Positions 53,661 through 63,505 are shown, numbered from the stretch's first letter. The stretch: DNA of 64,000 nt from Oleiharenicola lentus (GCF_004118375.1 NZ_SDHX01000001.1:2421693-2485692); one strand, 5' to 3'. Translations and numbers: made by a program. The notes: a model not told the origin generated them from the sequence alone.

Positions 53661-53722
53661 GACTTTGTTGCGCCTCTTTTCAGCCCGGGCTGCTGAAAAT
53701 GCCTTGACTGTCGTGCATCATT

Positions 53723-53742
53723 TTTCATGCATTTGCATGAAA
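53723..53742. promoter_or_regulatory. Candidate LacI-family operator
   Basis: TTTCATGCA (53723-53731), a TT centre, and TGCATGAAA (53734-53742) form a 9-bp-arm perfect inverted repeat 28 bp upstream of the LacI-family gene start. The position suggests autoregulation. The outer half-sites recur at 52791-52813. Confidence 0.5.
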
Positions 53743-53770
53743 GTTTCACGCCGGGTCTGACCTTACCCCC

Positions 53771-54817
53771 ATGTTGATCACCGAAATTGCCCGCAAGGCG
53801 CGCGTCTCCCCCGCCACCGTCTCCCGGGCCATCAACCAGCCGCAGCTTGTGGCGGCCGACAGCTTGGCGCGCATCCGGGCGGTGATGCAGCAGCACAACT
53901 ACGTGCCCGCTCCGCTCAACCGGCGCCGCGGCCCCAAGGCCCACCTCCCGGAGCAACGCCGCATCGGGGTGTGGTTTGTCGGGGCCAAGGCCAACAATCC
54001 CAGCCTTAACTGGTTTCAGGACCAGCTGCTGCAGGTGCAGTCCACCGATCCGCGCTATCGCGTCGATCTGCGCGTCATGTTTTCCAGCACGCCCGATGAG
54101 CCGCCGCGCAACCTGGCGAACGAGCACCTCGACGGCGTGATCATCCAGGGTATGGAGCCGTCGGCCGGCTGTCTGGCGAAGTTGCGCGAGATTCCCCATG
54201 TGTGGTTCATGACGCGCCGGTCATCTTCCTACCCCGGCGACTACGTCGAACCCAACAACGAGGAAAACGGCCGGATGGCGGCCGATTATCTCAAGGAACG
54301 CGGCCACAAGGCCGTCGCGGTCATCTCCACCGACCCGGACTACAGCGCCATTGTGCGCCGCAAGGACGCCTTCACCAGCCGCGCCACCGAACTCGGCCTC
54401 ACGGTGCACTCCATCCTGGGTGCATCCAATCCGGGTGTCAGCTACCTTGAAATCGCGGCGCCGCACGGTGAGAGCGACCAGCTGGTAAGCCGACTGCTCG
54501 CCTCCAAGCCGCGGCCGACCGGGCTCTACATTCCGGCCGATCATTTTTGTGGCTCGTTCTTCCGCGCCCTGCGCGAAGCCGGCAAAACCGCGGGCCGGGA
54601 CTTCGAGGCGATTCTCGGCAACTACAACCCGGTCATCTACCACAATCTCGACCACTCTCCCGCGGCCATCGACGTCAACCTCCAGCTGCTCGTCCGCAAG
54701 GTCGTCGATCACCTGATCTGGCGGATCGAGAACCCCGGCCTCAACGGCCGCATGGGCATCACCGTGTCCCCCCGCCTGATCGCCCCCAACCACGCCAACG
54801 GGCCCGCCACTCCCTGA
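53771..54817 (+). CDS. LacI-family transcriptional regulator
   Basis: 348 residues. The N-terminal helix-turn-helix is LITEIARKARVSPATVSRAI, followed by the hinge region, then a periplasmic-binding-like sensor: RIGVWFVGAKANNPSLNWFQ, HLDGVIIQGMEPSAG, KAVAVISTDPDYSAIVRRKD and PTGLYIPADHFCGSFFRALR. Such proteins usually repress sugar genes until a sugar binds. A palindrome sits 28 bp upstream and a related site between GH78 and the isomerase-like gene, so it likely controls both. The TonB receptor follows after 70 bp in the same direction. Confidence 0.9.
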   Translation: MLITEIARKARVSPATVSRAINQPQLVAADSLARIRAVMQQHNYVPAPLNRRRGPKAHLPEQRRIGVWFVGAKANNPSLNWFQDQLLQVQSTDPRYRVDLRVMFSSTPDEPPRNLANEHLDGVIIQGMEPSAGCLAKLREIPHVWFMTRRSSSYPGDYVEPNNEENGRMAADYLKERGHKAVAVISTDPDYSAIVRRKDAFTSRATELGLTVHSILGASNPGVSYLEIAAPHGESDQLVSRLLASKPRPTGLYIPADHFCGSFFRALREAGKTAGRDFEAILGNYNPVIYHNLDHSPAAIDVNLQLLVRKVVDHLIWRIENPGLNGRMGITVSPRLIAPNHANGPATP

Positions 54818-54842
54818 ACCTCTCCTCGACCGAGGAGAGGTT
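54817..54842. repeat. Perfect 12-bp-arm hairpin at the LacI stop codon
   Basis: AACCTCTCCTCG (54817-54828) and CGAGGAGAGGTT (54831-54842) are exact inverses around AC. It overlaps the last base of the LacI stop codon and lacks a T-run. It may be a terminator-like or RNA-stabilising hairpin between the regulator and the receptor gene. Confidence 0.6.
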
Positions 54843-54887
54843 ACCCTCCCCGGTTTTGTCACCGGAAACTACAAACCACCCGCAAGC

Positions 54888-57860
54888 ATGAACCCCCATA
54901 AAACCCCCATCGACCTCGCCAAACGAATCATGGCGATCGGTCTGGCGGGATTGCTGACGACCTCGACTGCCACCGCGCAATCGACGGACGCCAATGCATT
55001 CCGCCAACTCCAGGAAGAGAACGCTGCCCTGCGCAAGCGCCTCGCCGAAATCGAGGGCCGGACCCAGCCCGCCACCCCGTCCGACACGCGACCCCAGGCC
55101 GCCGCCCCCGCCGTGCAACCGGCCGCCACCAGCCTGGCCGCCGAACCGGTGGACAAGGACGTTCTCGTGCTTTCACCCTTCGAGGTGAGTGGCGAAAAGG
55201 ATTATGGTTACCTGAAAACCAATTCCGCCACCGCGACCAAGATCGGCATGGATATCCAAAAAGTCCCGCTGAACATCTCGGTCATCTCGGAGGACTTCAT
55301 CAAGGATACCAACATGAAGGACATCCAGGATGTTCTTCGTTACCAGAGTTCCTCCGCGGGTGACGGCCGCATGGGCATCATCCAACCCGCCACGGGCTTC
55401 ACCCCGTCGGGCATCATGACGCTGCGCGGTTTCCCGATCAACTCGCGCCTGCGCAACGGCCTGCTCCGCTACAACGCCTACAGCCTCGACAACGTCGAAC
55501 GCGTTGAGGTCATCAAGGGACCGGCGGCGGTGTTCTTCGGCAACGCCTTCCCGGGCGGCGTCATCAACTACGTCACCAAGCAGCCTTCCTTCTCGAAGAT
55601 TCCGACCACGGTCACCGCTTCCTACAGCGGCTACGACGACCGCATCGGCGGCGAGCGCGTCACGCTCGACACCAACCAGGTCTTTTCGGAGAAGGCGGCC
55701 ATGCGCGTCGTCGGCGCGTGGGACAACGGCATCGGCAACCAGCGCTTCGAATACCAGAAGGGCTACTCGGTCAACGCCGGCCTCACCCTGATTCCGTTCA
55801 AGAGCGGCCGGCTCAAGGTCGCCATCGAGGGCGAAGTGCTGCAGCGCCTGCGCAACCAGGATGACAATTCCTACATCTGGCCCACCCAGTGGCTCGATGA
55901 CTACAAGGCCCCGCCTGCGGCCCTGCTGACCCTCACGGGTCTTTCGGCCACCGCCTACCAGGCCCGCATCTTCAACAACGTTGGCCAATGGATCGCGGAC
56001 AAGCGCAACGCGGCGAACGACCAGTATCTCCCCCTGTATACCTCCGTCGCGCGCGGCGCCTATATCACCGATGCGAGCGGCAACCGCGTGCTCGACGAGA
56101 AGTTCAACTACTACGGGTCCGGCACCTACACGAAGGACGAAAACTCCACCTTCGCGGTCGTGACCGACTTCAAGGCCACCGACTGGCTGGATATCCGTCA
56201 CAACTACACCTCGGTTCAGTCGCGTTTTGACCGCGTGTTCTCCTCGGCCAATCCTTATGCCGACGGGCGCCGCTACAACCTCGGCGGTGTGGCCACACAG
56301 GGCTACCAGATTGACGCCTACTACCACCAGCTCGATGCGGTGTTCAAGGCGAGCTTCGCCGGCATGGACAACAAGATCCTCGTGGGCGGACTCATGGGCG
56401 AGACCTACAACTCGTTCTACGGTTCGAACAATCACACGAACCTGTTCCCGTTCTACGGCTACCTCCCGGGCGCTTACGACAAGCCTGACGAGGGCTACGT
56501 CTCCCCGATCCCGGCCGCCTTCCGCCACCCCGTGCTGGGCTGGGGCGTGGACAAGCAGTTCATCCGCGACCGCTTCGGCAAGATTCTCACCCCGCAGCAG
56601 ATCTTCTCCGAGTATGATCCGGGCGTGCACATGAATCCCGACATCCGCCGCATCACCCCGATCGATCGCGGCCTCGTGGACCACAGCCGTCCGAAGCGCG
56701 AGGAATGGTATGTCAACTGGCAGGGTTCGGCCTTCGACAACCGTCTCACCGCCTTCCTCGGCTATCGCGAGGAGAAGACGAGCACCGTCGGCCAGCTGGT
56801 CGCGGCCAACCCGCCCTGGTTCATCGTCGACGACTTCGCCCTGCAGAACATCCCGCAGGCGGACTGGGTCACCTACGGCCTGAGCCCGATCTTCTCCCGC
56901 CCGCGCACCACCAAGGGCAGCTCCAAGATGATCGGCGCCTCCTTCGAGGTGAAGAAAAACGTCAGCGTCTACGCGAGCGTGTCGCAGACCTTCCTCCCGA
57001 GTGGCGTCACCTACCTGGGCGGCGACTATGATCCGAACGCGGTCAACACCCGCGCGACCCTGCTCGGCCTGAACGGCTCCACGGAAAACGCCCGCCTCGT
57101 CTCCGAGGGCGGCCTCACCGAAGTGCAGAACGAAAAGGGCTTGAACATGGAGTTCGGCGTCAAGGTCGCGCTCGATGACAACAAGATCGTCGGCACCGCC
57201 TCGGTCTTCCGCGTGAACCGCAAGAACCGCGTGCTCGACGACACCCTCCGCCAGTTCAACGAACCGCTGAACTATCTCCTGCCGAACAAGCAGGGCACGT
57301 TCAGCCGCATCGTCCGCTGGTATTCGGCCTCCGCCGAGGAGGAGAACGAAGGCGCCGAGTTCGAGGTCATCTGGACCCCGAAGCGCAACTACCAGGCCGT
57401 CATCTCCGGTTCCTGGATCTGGCGCTCCGAGACGCTGGCTGATCCCAGCCTCGCGCTCACCCCGACCTCCACCGTCGCCCAGCGCATCCAGAACGAGATC
57501 ACGTTCAGCAGCCGCCTGATCAACACGCCGGAGTTCCGCTTCAACGTGTTCCAGAAATACACGTTCAGCGACAACTTCATCGGCGACTACGGCCGCGGCT
57601 TCAGCATCGGCCTCGGCACCCGCTACTCGAGCGAGATCAACATCCAGAACAACGTGAACATGTGGACCGCCCGCGGCGGCCTTGCGGCCGGCGACTACGT
57701 GGTGTTCGACACGGTGTTCAGCTATCCCTTCGAGGTGTTCGGCTACAAGCTGTCCGGCACGCTCAATGTCAGCAACGTGACGGACAAGGAATACTCCGAG
57801 GGTAACTACAACCTCGCCGAGCCCCGCTCCTACATGTTCTCGCTGGGCATGAAGTTCTAA
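54888..57860 (+). CDS. TonB-dependent outer-membrane receptor
   Basis: 990 residues. Signal peptide ending TSTATAQ is followed by a short coiled coil (FRQLQEENAALRKRLAEIEG), a linker, and the TonB-box-like region VLVLSPFEVSGEKDYGY. The plug domain has VPLNISVISEDFIKDTNMKD, TLRGFPINSRLRNGLLRY and VERVEVIKGPAAVFFGNAFP. The barrel ends in YMFSLGMKF, with a C-terminal Phe for outer-membrane assembly. It imports large sugars, siderophores or cofactors using TonB energy. No SusD partner is present. The position behind the LacI gene suggests glycan uptake. A 902-codon reverse frame is a shadow. Confidence 0.93.
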   Translation: MNPHKTPIDLAKRIMAIGLAGLLTTSTATAQSTDANAFRQLQEENAALRKRLAEIEGRTQPATPSDTRPQAAAPAVQPAATSLAAEPVDKDVLVLSPFEVSGEKDYGYLKTNSATATKIGMDIQKVPLNISVISEDFIKDTNMKDIQDVLRYQSSSAGDGRMGIIQPATGFTPSGIMTLRGFPINSRLRNGLLRYNAYSLDNVERVEVIKGPAAVFFGNAFPGGVINYVTKQPSFSKIPTTVTASYSGYDDRIGGERVTLDTNQVFSEKAAMRVVGAWDNGIGNQRFEYQKGYSVNAGLTLIPFKSGRLKVAIEGEVLQRLRNQDDNSYIWPTQWLDDYKAPPAALLTLTGLSATAYQARIFNNVGQWIADKRNAANDQYLPLYTSVARGAYITDASGNRVLDEKFNYYGSGTYTKDENSTFAVVTDFKATDWLDIRHNYTSVQSRFDRVFSSANPYADGRRYNLGGVATQGYQIDAYYHQLDAVFKASFAGMDNKILVGGLMGETYNSFYGSNNHTNLFPFYGYLPGAYDKPDEGYVSPIPAAFRHPVLGWGVDKQFIRDRFGKILTPQQIFSEYDPGVHMNPDIRRITPIDRGLVDHSRPKREEWYVNWQGSAFDNRLTAFLGYREEKTSTVGQLVAANPPWFIVDDFALQNIPQADWVTYGLSPIFSRPRTTKGSSKMIGASFEVKKNVSVYASVSQTFLPSGVTYLGGDYDPNAVNTRATLLGLNGSTENARLVSEGGLTEVQNEKGLNMEFGVKVALDDNKIVGTASVFRVNRKNRVLDDTLRQFNEPLNYLLPNKQGTFSRIVRWYSASAEEENEGAEFEVIWTPKRNYQAVISGSWIWRSETLADPSLALTPTSTVAQRIQNEITFSSRLINTPEFRFNVFQKYTFSDNFIGDYGRGFSIGLGTRYSSEINIQNNVNMWTARGGLAAGDYVVFDTVFSYPFEVFGYKLSGTLNVSNVTDKEYSEGNYNLAEPRSYMFSLGMKF

Positions 57861-57889
57861 GTCTCGGGTCAATCCGACCATCCAACCGA

Positions 57890-57921
57890 GGGCGGAGGCA
57901 CCTGCTGCCTCCGCCCTTTTT
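57890..57921 (+). terminator. Strong rho-independent terminator after the TonB receptor
   Basis: GGGCGGAGGCA (57890-57900) pairs perfectly with TGCCTCCGCCC (57906-57916) around CCTGC, followed by TTTTT. It lies 30 bp after the receptor stop. Confidence 0.95.
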
Positions 57922-57952
57922 CTTCTCCGCGCTCCCCTTTCCTGTCGGTCCC

Positions 57953-58465
57953 ATGTTCCGCCTGCTCACGATTCTCCTGCTTGGTGTCATGTCCGCATCG
58001 GCCGTCGCCGTCGGCAGTCCGCTCGCCGGCCGCTGGCGCCTCGACCCCGCGCGCAGCACTGAGCTGAGTCCGTGGCAAAATTACGAGTTCACCCTGTCTG
58101 TCGCCGGCAACCGGATCACGCTCGACCGCCAGCTCGGCGCGGGGCGCCGCGGGTTCGCGGATGTGATGACGGTGGACACGTCTCTGCCCGACAATGTCGT
58201 GCCGGTGAACCTTTGGCCCGACAACCGTCACCTCGGCGCCTACATCGGTGGCGACCGTACCAAGCACGTCCGAGCCGAGTGGCTTGATGCCGGCCGCATT
58301 CTCCGTCTTTCGACCAATCTGATTTTGTCCACACAACAGGGCGAACGCCCGGTCAACATCCTCAGCGACTACAAGCTCTCCGCCAACGGTGCCGTGCTGA
58401 CTCTCATCGAACTTCGCAGCACCCGCAACCGTCCGGTCGTTTACGTATTCACCCGCGTGCCATGA
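57953..58465 (+). CDS. Small secreted WRLDPARS-motif protein, copy 1
   Basis: 170 residues. Signal peptide MFRLLTILLLGVMSASAVAV. The mature protein begins GRWRLDPARSTELS, has a beta-rich body (YEFTLSVAGNRITLDRQLG) and ends RAEWLDAGRILRLSTNLILS and VVYVFTRVP. The copy at 62978 shares the start (SRWRLDPARSS), the AAWLDAGRTLR step and the end LVYRFNRVP, so the two are paralogues. Function is unknown. Its stop overlaps the next start as ATGA, so it is made together with the GxGYxYP protein. Confidence 0.7.
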   Translation: MFRLLTILLLGVMSASAVAVGSPLAGRWRLDPARSTELSPWQNYEFTLSVAGNRITLDRQLGAGRRGFADVMTVDTSLPDNVVPVNLWPDNRHLGAYIGGDRTKHVRAEWLDAGRILRLSTNLILSTQQGERPVNILSDYKLSANGAVLTLIELRSTRNRPVVYVFTRVP

Positions 58466-60126
58466 GCCTGCTCCGCCGTCTTTTCGCCACGGTCATTCTG
58501 GCCCTGGGCGCCGTCTTCGCCCCGGCCCAACCCGCCGGCACGGTCAAAACCGGACCCGCGCCCGCCGCAGCCACGCTCATTCCACTGTCCGAAAACTGGC
58601 AGCTGACGGGCGACCTGCCCGCGCACGCCCTGCTCATTTCTCTTCAAGGCCTCGCCAACCGCGGCCAACCCCGCCTTTACCTCGAATACCCCAAGAACTG
58701 GCAGTGGGAGATCGTTCACCCACTGGTCGGGTTTCTTGAAAAGCGCCACGGCCTTAAGTTCGACCGCCTCGGCCTCAATGACACTGCGGCCGCCCTCGCC
58801 CGCTTCGGGACCCGGGCGAAGGGGGTTGTGGTGTGGGACAAAGCCGTTCGCTCCTCTCTCATCGTGGCCTTCACCATCGCCGGCGTCGAGGACCTCGTCG
58901 TCGTCAACGAAGACCAGCTCGCACTCGCCGCGGCGCAGGGCCTGAAGCCGGTCGTTGACCTTCGTGGAAAGTTCACCGGCCAGCCCGACCATGTCATCTA
59001 CCAGTGGGCCTACGATCACTACTATGCCCGCTGCTCGCGCGATTACTACGTGGTGATGGGCGGCGAAGCCGGTGCCGTTATGCAGCCGGGGATCGCCGAC
59101 TTCGGCATCCAGCAAAGCGCCTTCTTCACGGACCTCTCCGCCAATCCGAAACACCCCGAGGAACTCGCCCTGCTGAAACGCATCCTCGGCGGCCAGAACC
59201 CGGCGAGCATCGTCCTCGGCTGGCACTCCTACGCCAAGGATACCGAGGGCCAGCACACCACCCTCATCGGGAATTACGGGCTCATGATGGAGGGCCTGCA
59301 CAACCTGCCCAACGTCTCGTTCACCTCGCAGATCGCGCTCACGCCCGACTTCCGCTTCACCAACAACCATCACGTCGCGCCCGACGCCAACCTACAGGCC
59401 GGGAACAAGGTCTATGTCTGCGCCGTCGCCACCGACTCGATGGGTATCGGCAGCTGGACCAAGCCGGGACGCGGACGCATTCCCTACACCTGGCAGGTGC
59501 TGATGAACTGGGTCTGGATGAATCCGCCCGCGCTCCAGTTCTTCTACGAGGACAAATCACCCAACGACTACTTCATCGGCGGGCTGTCGGGTCCGGGTTA
59601 TCTCTATCCCAAGTCCATCCCGGCCGACAAATTCCCCGCGCTCGCCGCCATCGGCCGCAAGCTCATGAAGCAGCTCGATCTGCGCGTGCTCGAAATCATG
59701 GACTACTCGGAAGGCAACCGCCACGTCGGCAACACCGACTTGCCGCGGGAACTCGTGGACCGCTACTACGCGGAATACCCGGATGCCCTCGGCTTCATCA
59801 ACGGTTACGGCACCGCCCGCACCTTCGATCTGCGCGACGGCAGGCCATTCCTGAGCTACGACTACTACCTGGCGATTGAGCGCCCCGAGGACGAGGCCGC
59901 CGCCGACCTCGAGGAACTCATGCAGCTCAATCCCGCGCGCCCTTACTTCCTGCTCATGCACGTGCGGGAACGGAACACGATCGAGAAGGTCGCCAACGTG
60001 ATCGGCCGGCTGAGCGAGCCCGTCGAGGTTGTGCCGCTTGACGTGTTCCTGAAGCTCGCCGCCAGCGCCAAGACTTACCGCACCTATCACCGGCAGCCGT
60101 CCGATCCCGTGAACCACAATCCCTGA
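58462..60126 (+). CDS. GxGYxYP-domain protein, copy 1
   Basis: 554 residues. A signal peptide (MSLLRRLFATVILALGAVFA) precedes the N-terminal domain LLISLQGLANRGQPRLYLEY. The name-giving motif is GPGYLYP at 377-383, with DYFIGGLSG just before. The family is predicted to be glycosidase-like but has no established activity that I know of. Candidate acidic and aromatic residues cluster in VLGWHSYAKDTEGQHTTLIG. It is translationally coupled to the WRLDPARS protein and is 19 bp before the S9 peptidase gene. A second, partial copy starts at 63506. Confidence 0.8.
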   Translation: MSLLRRLFATVILALGAVFAPAQPAGTVKTGPAPAAATLIPLSENWQLTGDLPAHALLISLQGLANRGQPRLYLEYPKNWQWEIVHPLVGFLEKRHGLKFDRLGLNDTAAALARFGTRAKGVVVWDKAVRSSLIVAFTIAGVEDLVVVNEDQLALAAAQGLKPVVDLRGKFTGQPDHVIYQWAYDHYYARCSRDYYVVMGGEAGAVMQPGIADFGIQQSAFFTDLSANPKHPEELALLKRILGGQNPASIVLGWHSYAKDTEGQHTTLIGNYGLMMEGLHNLPNVSFTSQIALTPDFRFTNNHHVAPDANLQAGNKVYVCAVATDSMGIGSWTKPGRGRIPYTWQVLMNWVWMNPPALQFFYEDKSPNDYFIGGLSGPGYLYPKSIPADKFPALAAIGRKLMKQLDLRVLEIMDYSEGNRHVGNTDLPRELVDRYYAEYPDALGFINGYGTARTFDLRDGRPFLSYDYYLAIERPEDEAAADLEELMQLNPARPYFLLMHVRERNTIEKVANVIGRLSEPVEVVPLDVFLKLAASAKTYRTYHRQPSDPVNHNP

Positions 60127-60145
60127 TCCGCGCTGCCCCGGCGAC

Positions 60146-62956
60146 ATGCACCCCAATCGACTCCTTCTGCTATTCGTCGCGCTTTGCGCCCTGGCCATCC
60201 ATGGCCGGGCGGCCGCTGACGTAAAGCGGGCATTAAGCCATGTGGATTTCGACGGGTGGCGGAGCATTTCCGGCCAGGTGCTTTCGCGCGACGGTCGGTT
60301 CCTCACCTACGCCTACATGCCGCAGGAGGGCGACGGGGAGGTGATCGTGCGGGAACTTGCCGGCACACAAGAATGGCGTGCCCCCGTCGGGGCCCTGCCG
60401 CCGGTGTTGATGACGGGGTCGGAGGCCGACCCGGAACGGCCGCCCCCGCGCCGGTCCGTCAACGTGACGCTCACGAGCGACAGTCGCTTTGCCGTCGCCA
60501 ACACGTTTCCGGCCCGTGCGGACACGCTCCAAGCGTTGCGCGCCGGCAAATCGGGCGCCGAGTTGCCGCCGGAGGGACTCGTTATCGTCGAACTCGCCAC
60601 CGGCCGCGCGGTGCCCATCGCCGGGGTGAAAAGCCTGCAAGTGCCGGCCCGCGGCGGCTCCTGGCTGGCCTACCTGAAAACCGAAGGTGAACTTGTGCTG
60701 CGCGAGCTGAACTCGGCCGCCGAACGCAGCTTTCCCGGTGTCACCGAATATTCGTTCTCTCGCGACGGACGGACGCTCCTGTTTGCCACCGCGTCCGCCA
60801 CTGCGGCTGAAAACGGCGTATTCGCCGTCACGCCCGGTGACCAGGCCCCACCCCTGGTGCTTGCCTCCGGACCGGGGCGCTACCGTAAAATCACCTGGAA
60901 CCGCACGCAGACTGAAGCGGCCTTCCTCACCGACCGCGACGAAGCGCCCGCCCCGATGCCCCGGATGGCGGTTTACCACTGGAGACGCGGTTCCGGTGCG
61001 GCCGGGCGTGTTCTCCCCGCGGATGCGCCGGGTTTGCCGGGCGGCTGGATTGTCAGCGGCGATGCCGCCCCCGCCTTCACCTACGACGGCAACCGGCTTT
61101 TGGTTTCTACCCGGCCCGCACTCAATGCACCCGATCCCCGGTTCGCGGCGCTGCTCGAGGAGGAAAAGATCCGCGCCGACCTTTGGCGCTGGAACGACGA
61201 TTTCATCCCGCCACTGCAGAAGGTGCAGGCGGAGAAAGAACGGCAGCGCGCCTACGTCGGCACTCTGGACCTGGCTAGCGGTCGTTTTGTCCAGCTGGCT
61301 GATCCGACCCTCGCCTTGCTGACTTTCAACAACGACGGTTCCAAGGCCTTCGGCCTCGATGACCGCCCCTATCGCCGGCGCATCGACTACGACGGGATTT
61401 ATCATGATCTCTACTTCGTGGACGCGACTTCAGGCTCCCGGAAGCTCCTCGCGCGGGAAGTCGGTGAGAAAGCCGGCGTTCGCTGGTCTCACGACAACCG
61501 CTGGCTCGCCTGGTATGCCGACCGGCAGTGGTTCGTCGCCGACAGCCGTGACGGCTCCGTGCACCCGGTCAGCCAGGCCCTGCCGTTTCCCGTCCACAAC
61601 GAGCGGCACGACATGCCGGAGATGCCCGGCGCCTACGGCTCCGCCGGGTGGAGTCGTGACGGCCAGTCCCTGCTCATCTATGATCGCTTTGATCTCTGGC
61701 AGGTTTTCCCCGACGGTCGCCCCGCCCGTAATTTGACGGGCGGCTTCGGCCGGCTGAACCAGATTGAACTGCGGCTGAACAACCTCGCAGGCAACGAGCC
61801 CGAGCATGAAATCCGCGGCATCGACCTCGACCGTGCGCTGACCTTTCGCGGGGAACACCAAGACACCCGCGACACCGGCTTCTTCCGGTTCAGTTCGGCG
61901 GACTCCGCTCCGCAACGCCTCCTTTGGGCCGCCAAGGATCACCGCTTCGTCGGTCGTGCCCTGGAAGCCGACACCCTCATGCTCACCGCGTCACGTTTCG
62001 ACGAGTTTCCTGACATCCTCGTTACCGACACCAATTTTGAATCTCCCCGCAAGGTGACCGGGGGCGGCGCCCAACTCGCGCCCTTCCTCTGGGGTTCGGC
62101 CAGCCTCGTCCGCTACCGCGGACCGGACGGGCAACCGTTGTCCGGTATGCTCTGCAAACCGGCGAACTTCGATCCGACGAGGAAGTATCCGATGATCGTT
62201 TACATCTACGAGCGGCTCTCGGCCAATCTGCACCGCTTCTTCCTGCCCGCACCGCTGGCGGTGATTGAACCGAGCTTCTACACCAGCAACGGCTACGTCG
62301 TGCTCATGCCGGACATCGCCTACACCACCGGCAAACCCGGCGCGAGCGCCTACCAGTGCGTCATGGCCGCGGTCGATGCGGTCGTGGCACAGGGCTTCGT
62401 GGACGAGAACGCGCTCGGACTCGAGGGGCATTCGTGGGGCGGCTACGAGACCTGCTACATCCTCACGCAAACCGGCCGTTTCCGCGCCGCCGAGGCCGGC
62501 GCGATCGTGGGCAACATGACCAGCGCCTCCGGTGCCATCGGCGAAAGCTCCGGACGCTCCCGTCAGTTCAAATACGAAAAGAACCAGAGCCGAATCGGCG
62601 CCACCCTGCAGGAGGCTCCGCACCTGTATGTGGAGAATTCGCCGGTCTTTTTTGCGCACCGCGTCACCACGCCGCTGCTGATCCTGCACAACGACCACGA
62701 CGATATCGTGCCGTGGCCGCAGGCCGTCGAGTTCTTCCTCGCTCTGCGCCGCGCCGGCAAGGAGGCCTATCTTTTCAACTACAACGACGAACTGCACAGC
62801 CTGCGCCGGCGGGCCGACCAAAAGGATTTTGCCCGCCGCATGCACCAGTTCTTCGACCACTTTCTCAAGGGTGTGCCCCAACCTGCGTGGATGTCCGACG
62901 GAATTCCCTACCTTGATCGTGAGGAGGAAAAGCTCCGCTTCCGCGACCCACCCTGA
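60146..62956 (+). CDS. Exported S9-family prolyl-oligopeptidase-like serine peptidase
   Basis: 936 residues. Signal peptide MHPNRLLLLFVALCALAIHG. The N-terminal 600 residues form a beta-propeller with repeated blades (for example FSRDGRTLLFATAS). The C-terminal alpha/beta hydrolase domain has the nucleophile in LEGHSWGGYETCYI (S763), an Asp in NDHDDIVPW (D853 likely) and a His in NDELHSLRRR (H884). It cleaves small peptides or acyl-peptides, or may be a glycan-linked esterase. It lies between the two WRLDPARS/GxGYxYP modules in one direction. Confidence 0.85.
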   Translation: MHPNRLLLLFVALCALAIHGRAAADVKRALSHVDFDGWRSISGQVLSRDGRFLTYAYMPQEGDGEVIVRELAGTQEWRAPVGALPPVLMTGSEADPERPPPRRSVNVTLTSDSRFAVANTFPARADTLQALRAGKSGAELPPEGLVIVELATGRAVPIAGVKSLQVPARGGSWLAYLKTEGELVLRELNSAAERSFPGVTEYSFSRDGRTLLFATASATAAENGVFAVTPGDQAPPLVLASGPGRYRKITWNRTQTEAAFLTDRDEAPAPMPRMAVYHWRRGSGAAGRVLPADAPGLPGGWIVSGDAAPAFTYDGNRLLVSTRPALNAPDPRFAALLEEEKIRADLWRWNDDFIPPLQKVQAEKERQRAYVGTLDLASGRFVQLADPTLALLTFNNDGSKAFGLDDRPYRRRIDYDGIYHDLYFVDATSGSRKLLAREVGEKAGVRWSHDNRWLAWYADRQWFVADSRDGSVHPVSQALPFPVHNERHDMPEMPGAYGSAGWSRDGQSLLIYDRFDLWQVFPDGRPARNLTGGFGRLNQIELRLNNLAGNEPEHEIRGIDLDRALTFRGEHQDTRDTGFFRFSSADSAPQRLLWAAKDHRFVGRALEADTLMLTASRFDEFPDILVTDTNFESPRKVTGGGAQLAPFLWGSASLVRYRGPDGQPLSGMLCKPANFDPTRKYPMIVYIYERLSANLHRFFLPAPLAVIEPSFYTSNGYVVLMPDIAYTTGKPGASAYQCVMAAVDAVVAQGFVDENALGLEGHSWGGYETCYILTQTGRFRAAEAGAIVGNMTSASGAIGESSGRSRQFKYEKNQSRIGATLQEAPHLYVENSPVFFAHRVTTPLLILHNDHDDIVPWPQAVEFFLALRRAGKEAYLFNYNDELHSLRRRADQKDFARRMHQFFDHFLKGVPQPAWMSDGIPYLDREEEKLRFRDPP

Positions 62957-62977
62957 GCCCGCATTTAATTTTCCGCC

Positions 62978-63502
62978 ATGACTACTCCCCGAAGACTTCT
63001 GCTCTCTGCCTTGCTCCTGCTCGCGCCCCTCGCTGCTCATGCCAGCTCGCCGTTCGACAGTCGCTGGCGCCTGGACCCTGCACGCAGCTCAGCCCTCGAT
63101 GGGTGGAGCGCCTGGGACCTTGTCATCACGGTGGATGGCCCGCGCGTGAGCCTGCGCCACGACATGCAGTGGCGTACGACGAAGCATCAGGCTACAAACA
63201 CGGTGGACACCACCGCCCCGGTCGAGCTCGCGGATTTCTTCCGCGTCGAGCAGCGCCACATGGCCCTCTATCCGGCCAAGGGCGGCAAGACCGCCGCGCG
63301 CGCCGCCTGGCTGGACGCCGGACGCACGCTGCGCGTCGAGGCCGACGCCCCCATCGAGATTTCCCAAGGTCAGGCCGTCATGCGTCTCTACTGCGAATAC
63401 CGCCTCGTCGAGGGCGACCAGTCCCTCGTGCTGATCGAGCTGCATAGCTCCCGCCCCCAGCCGCTTGTCTACCGTTTCAACCGCGTCCCCTCATCCCCCT
63501 GA
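62978..63502 (+). CDS. Small secreted WRLDPARS-motif protein, copy 2
   Basis: 174 residues. Signal peptide MTTPRRLLLSALLLLAPLAA, mature start SSPFDSRWRLDPARSSALDG. It parallels the protein at 57953 throughout: the WRLDPARS start, the central TVDTT step, AAWLDAGRTLRVEADAPIEI, and the end LVYRFNRVP. The two copies differ at many positions, so the duplication is not recent. It is 21 bp after the S9 gene and 3 bp before the second GxGYxYP gene. Function unknown. Confidence 0.7.
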   Translation: MTTPRRLLLSALLLLAPLAAHASSPFDSRWRLDPARSSALDGWSAWDLVITVDGPRVSLRHDMQWRTTKHQATNTVDTTAPVELADFFRVEQRHMALYPAKGGKTAARAAWLDAGRTLRVEADAPIEISQGQAVMRLYCEYRLVEGDQSLVLIELHSSRPQPLVYRFNRVPSSP

Positions 63503-63505
63503 ACC

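Noticed and set aside
55173-57881. 902-codon open frame opposite the TonB receptor
   Set aside because: It is a mirror of a clear receptor gene; low complexity, no motif, and it runs through the terminator side.
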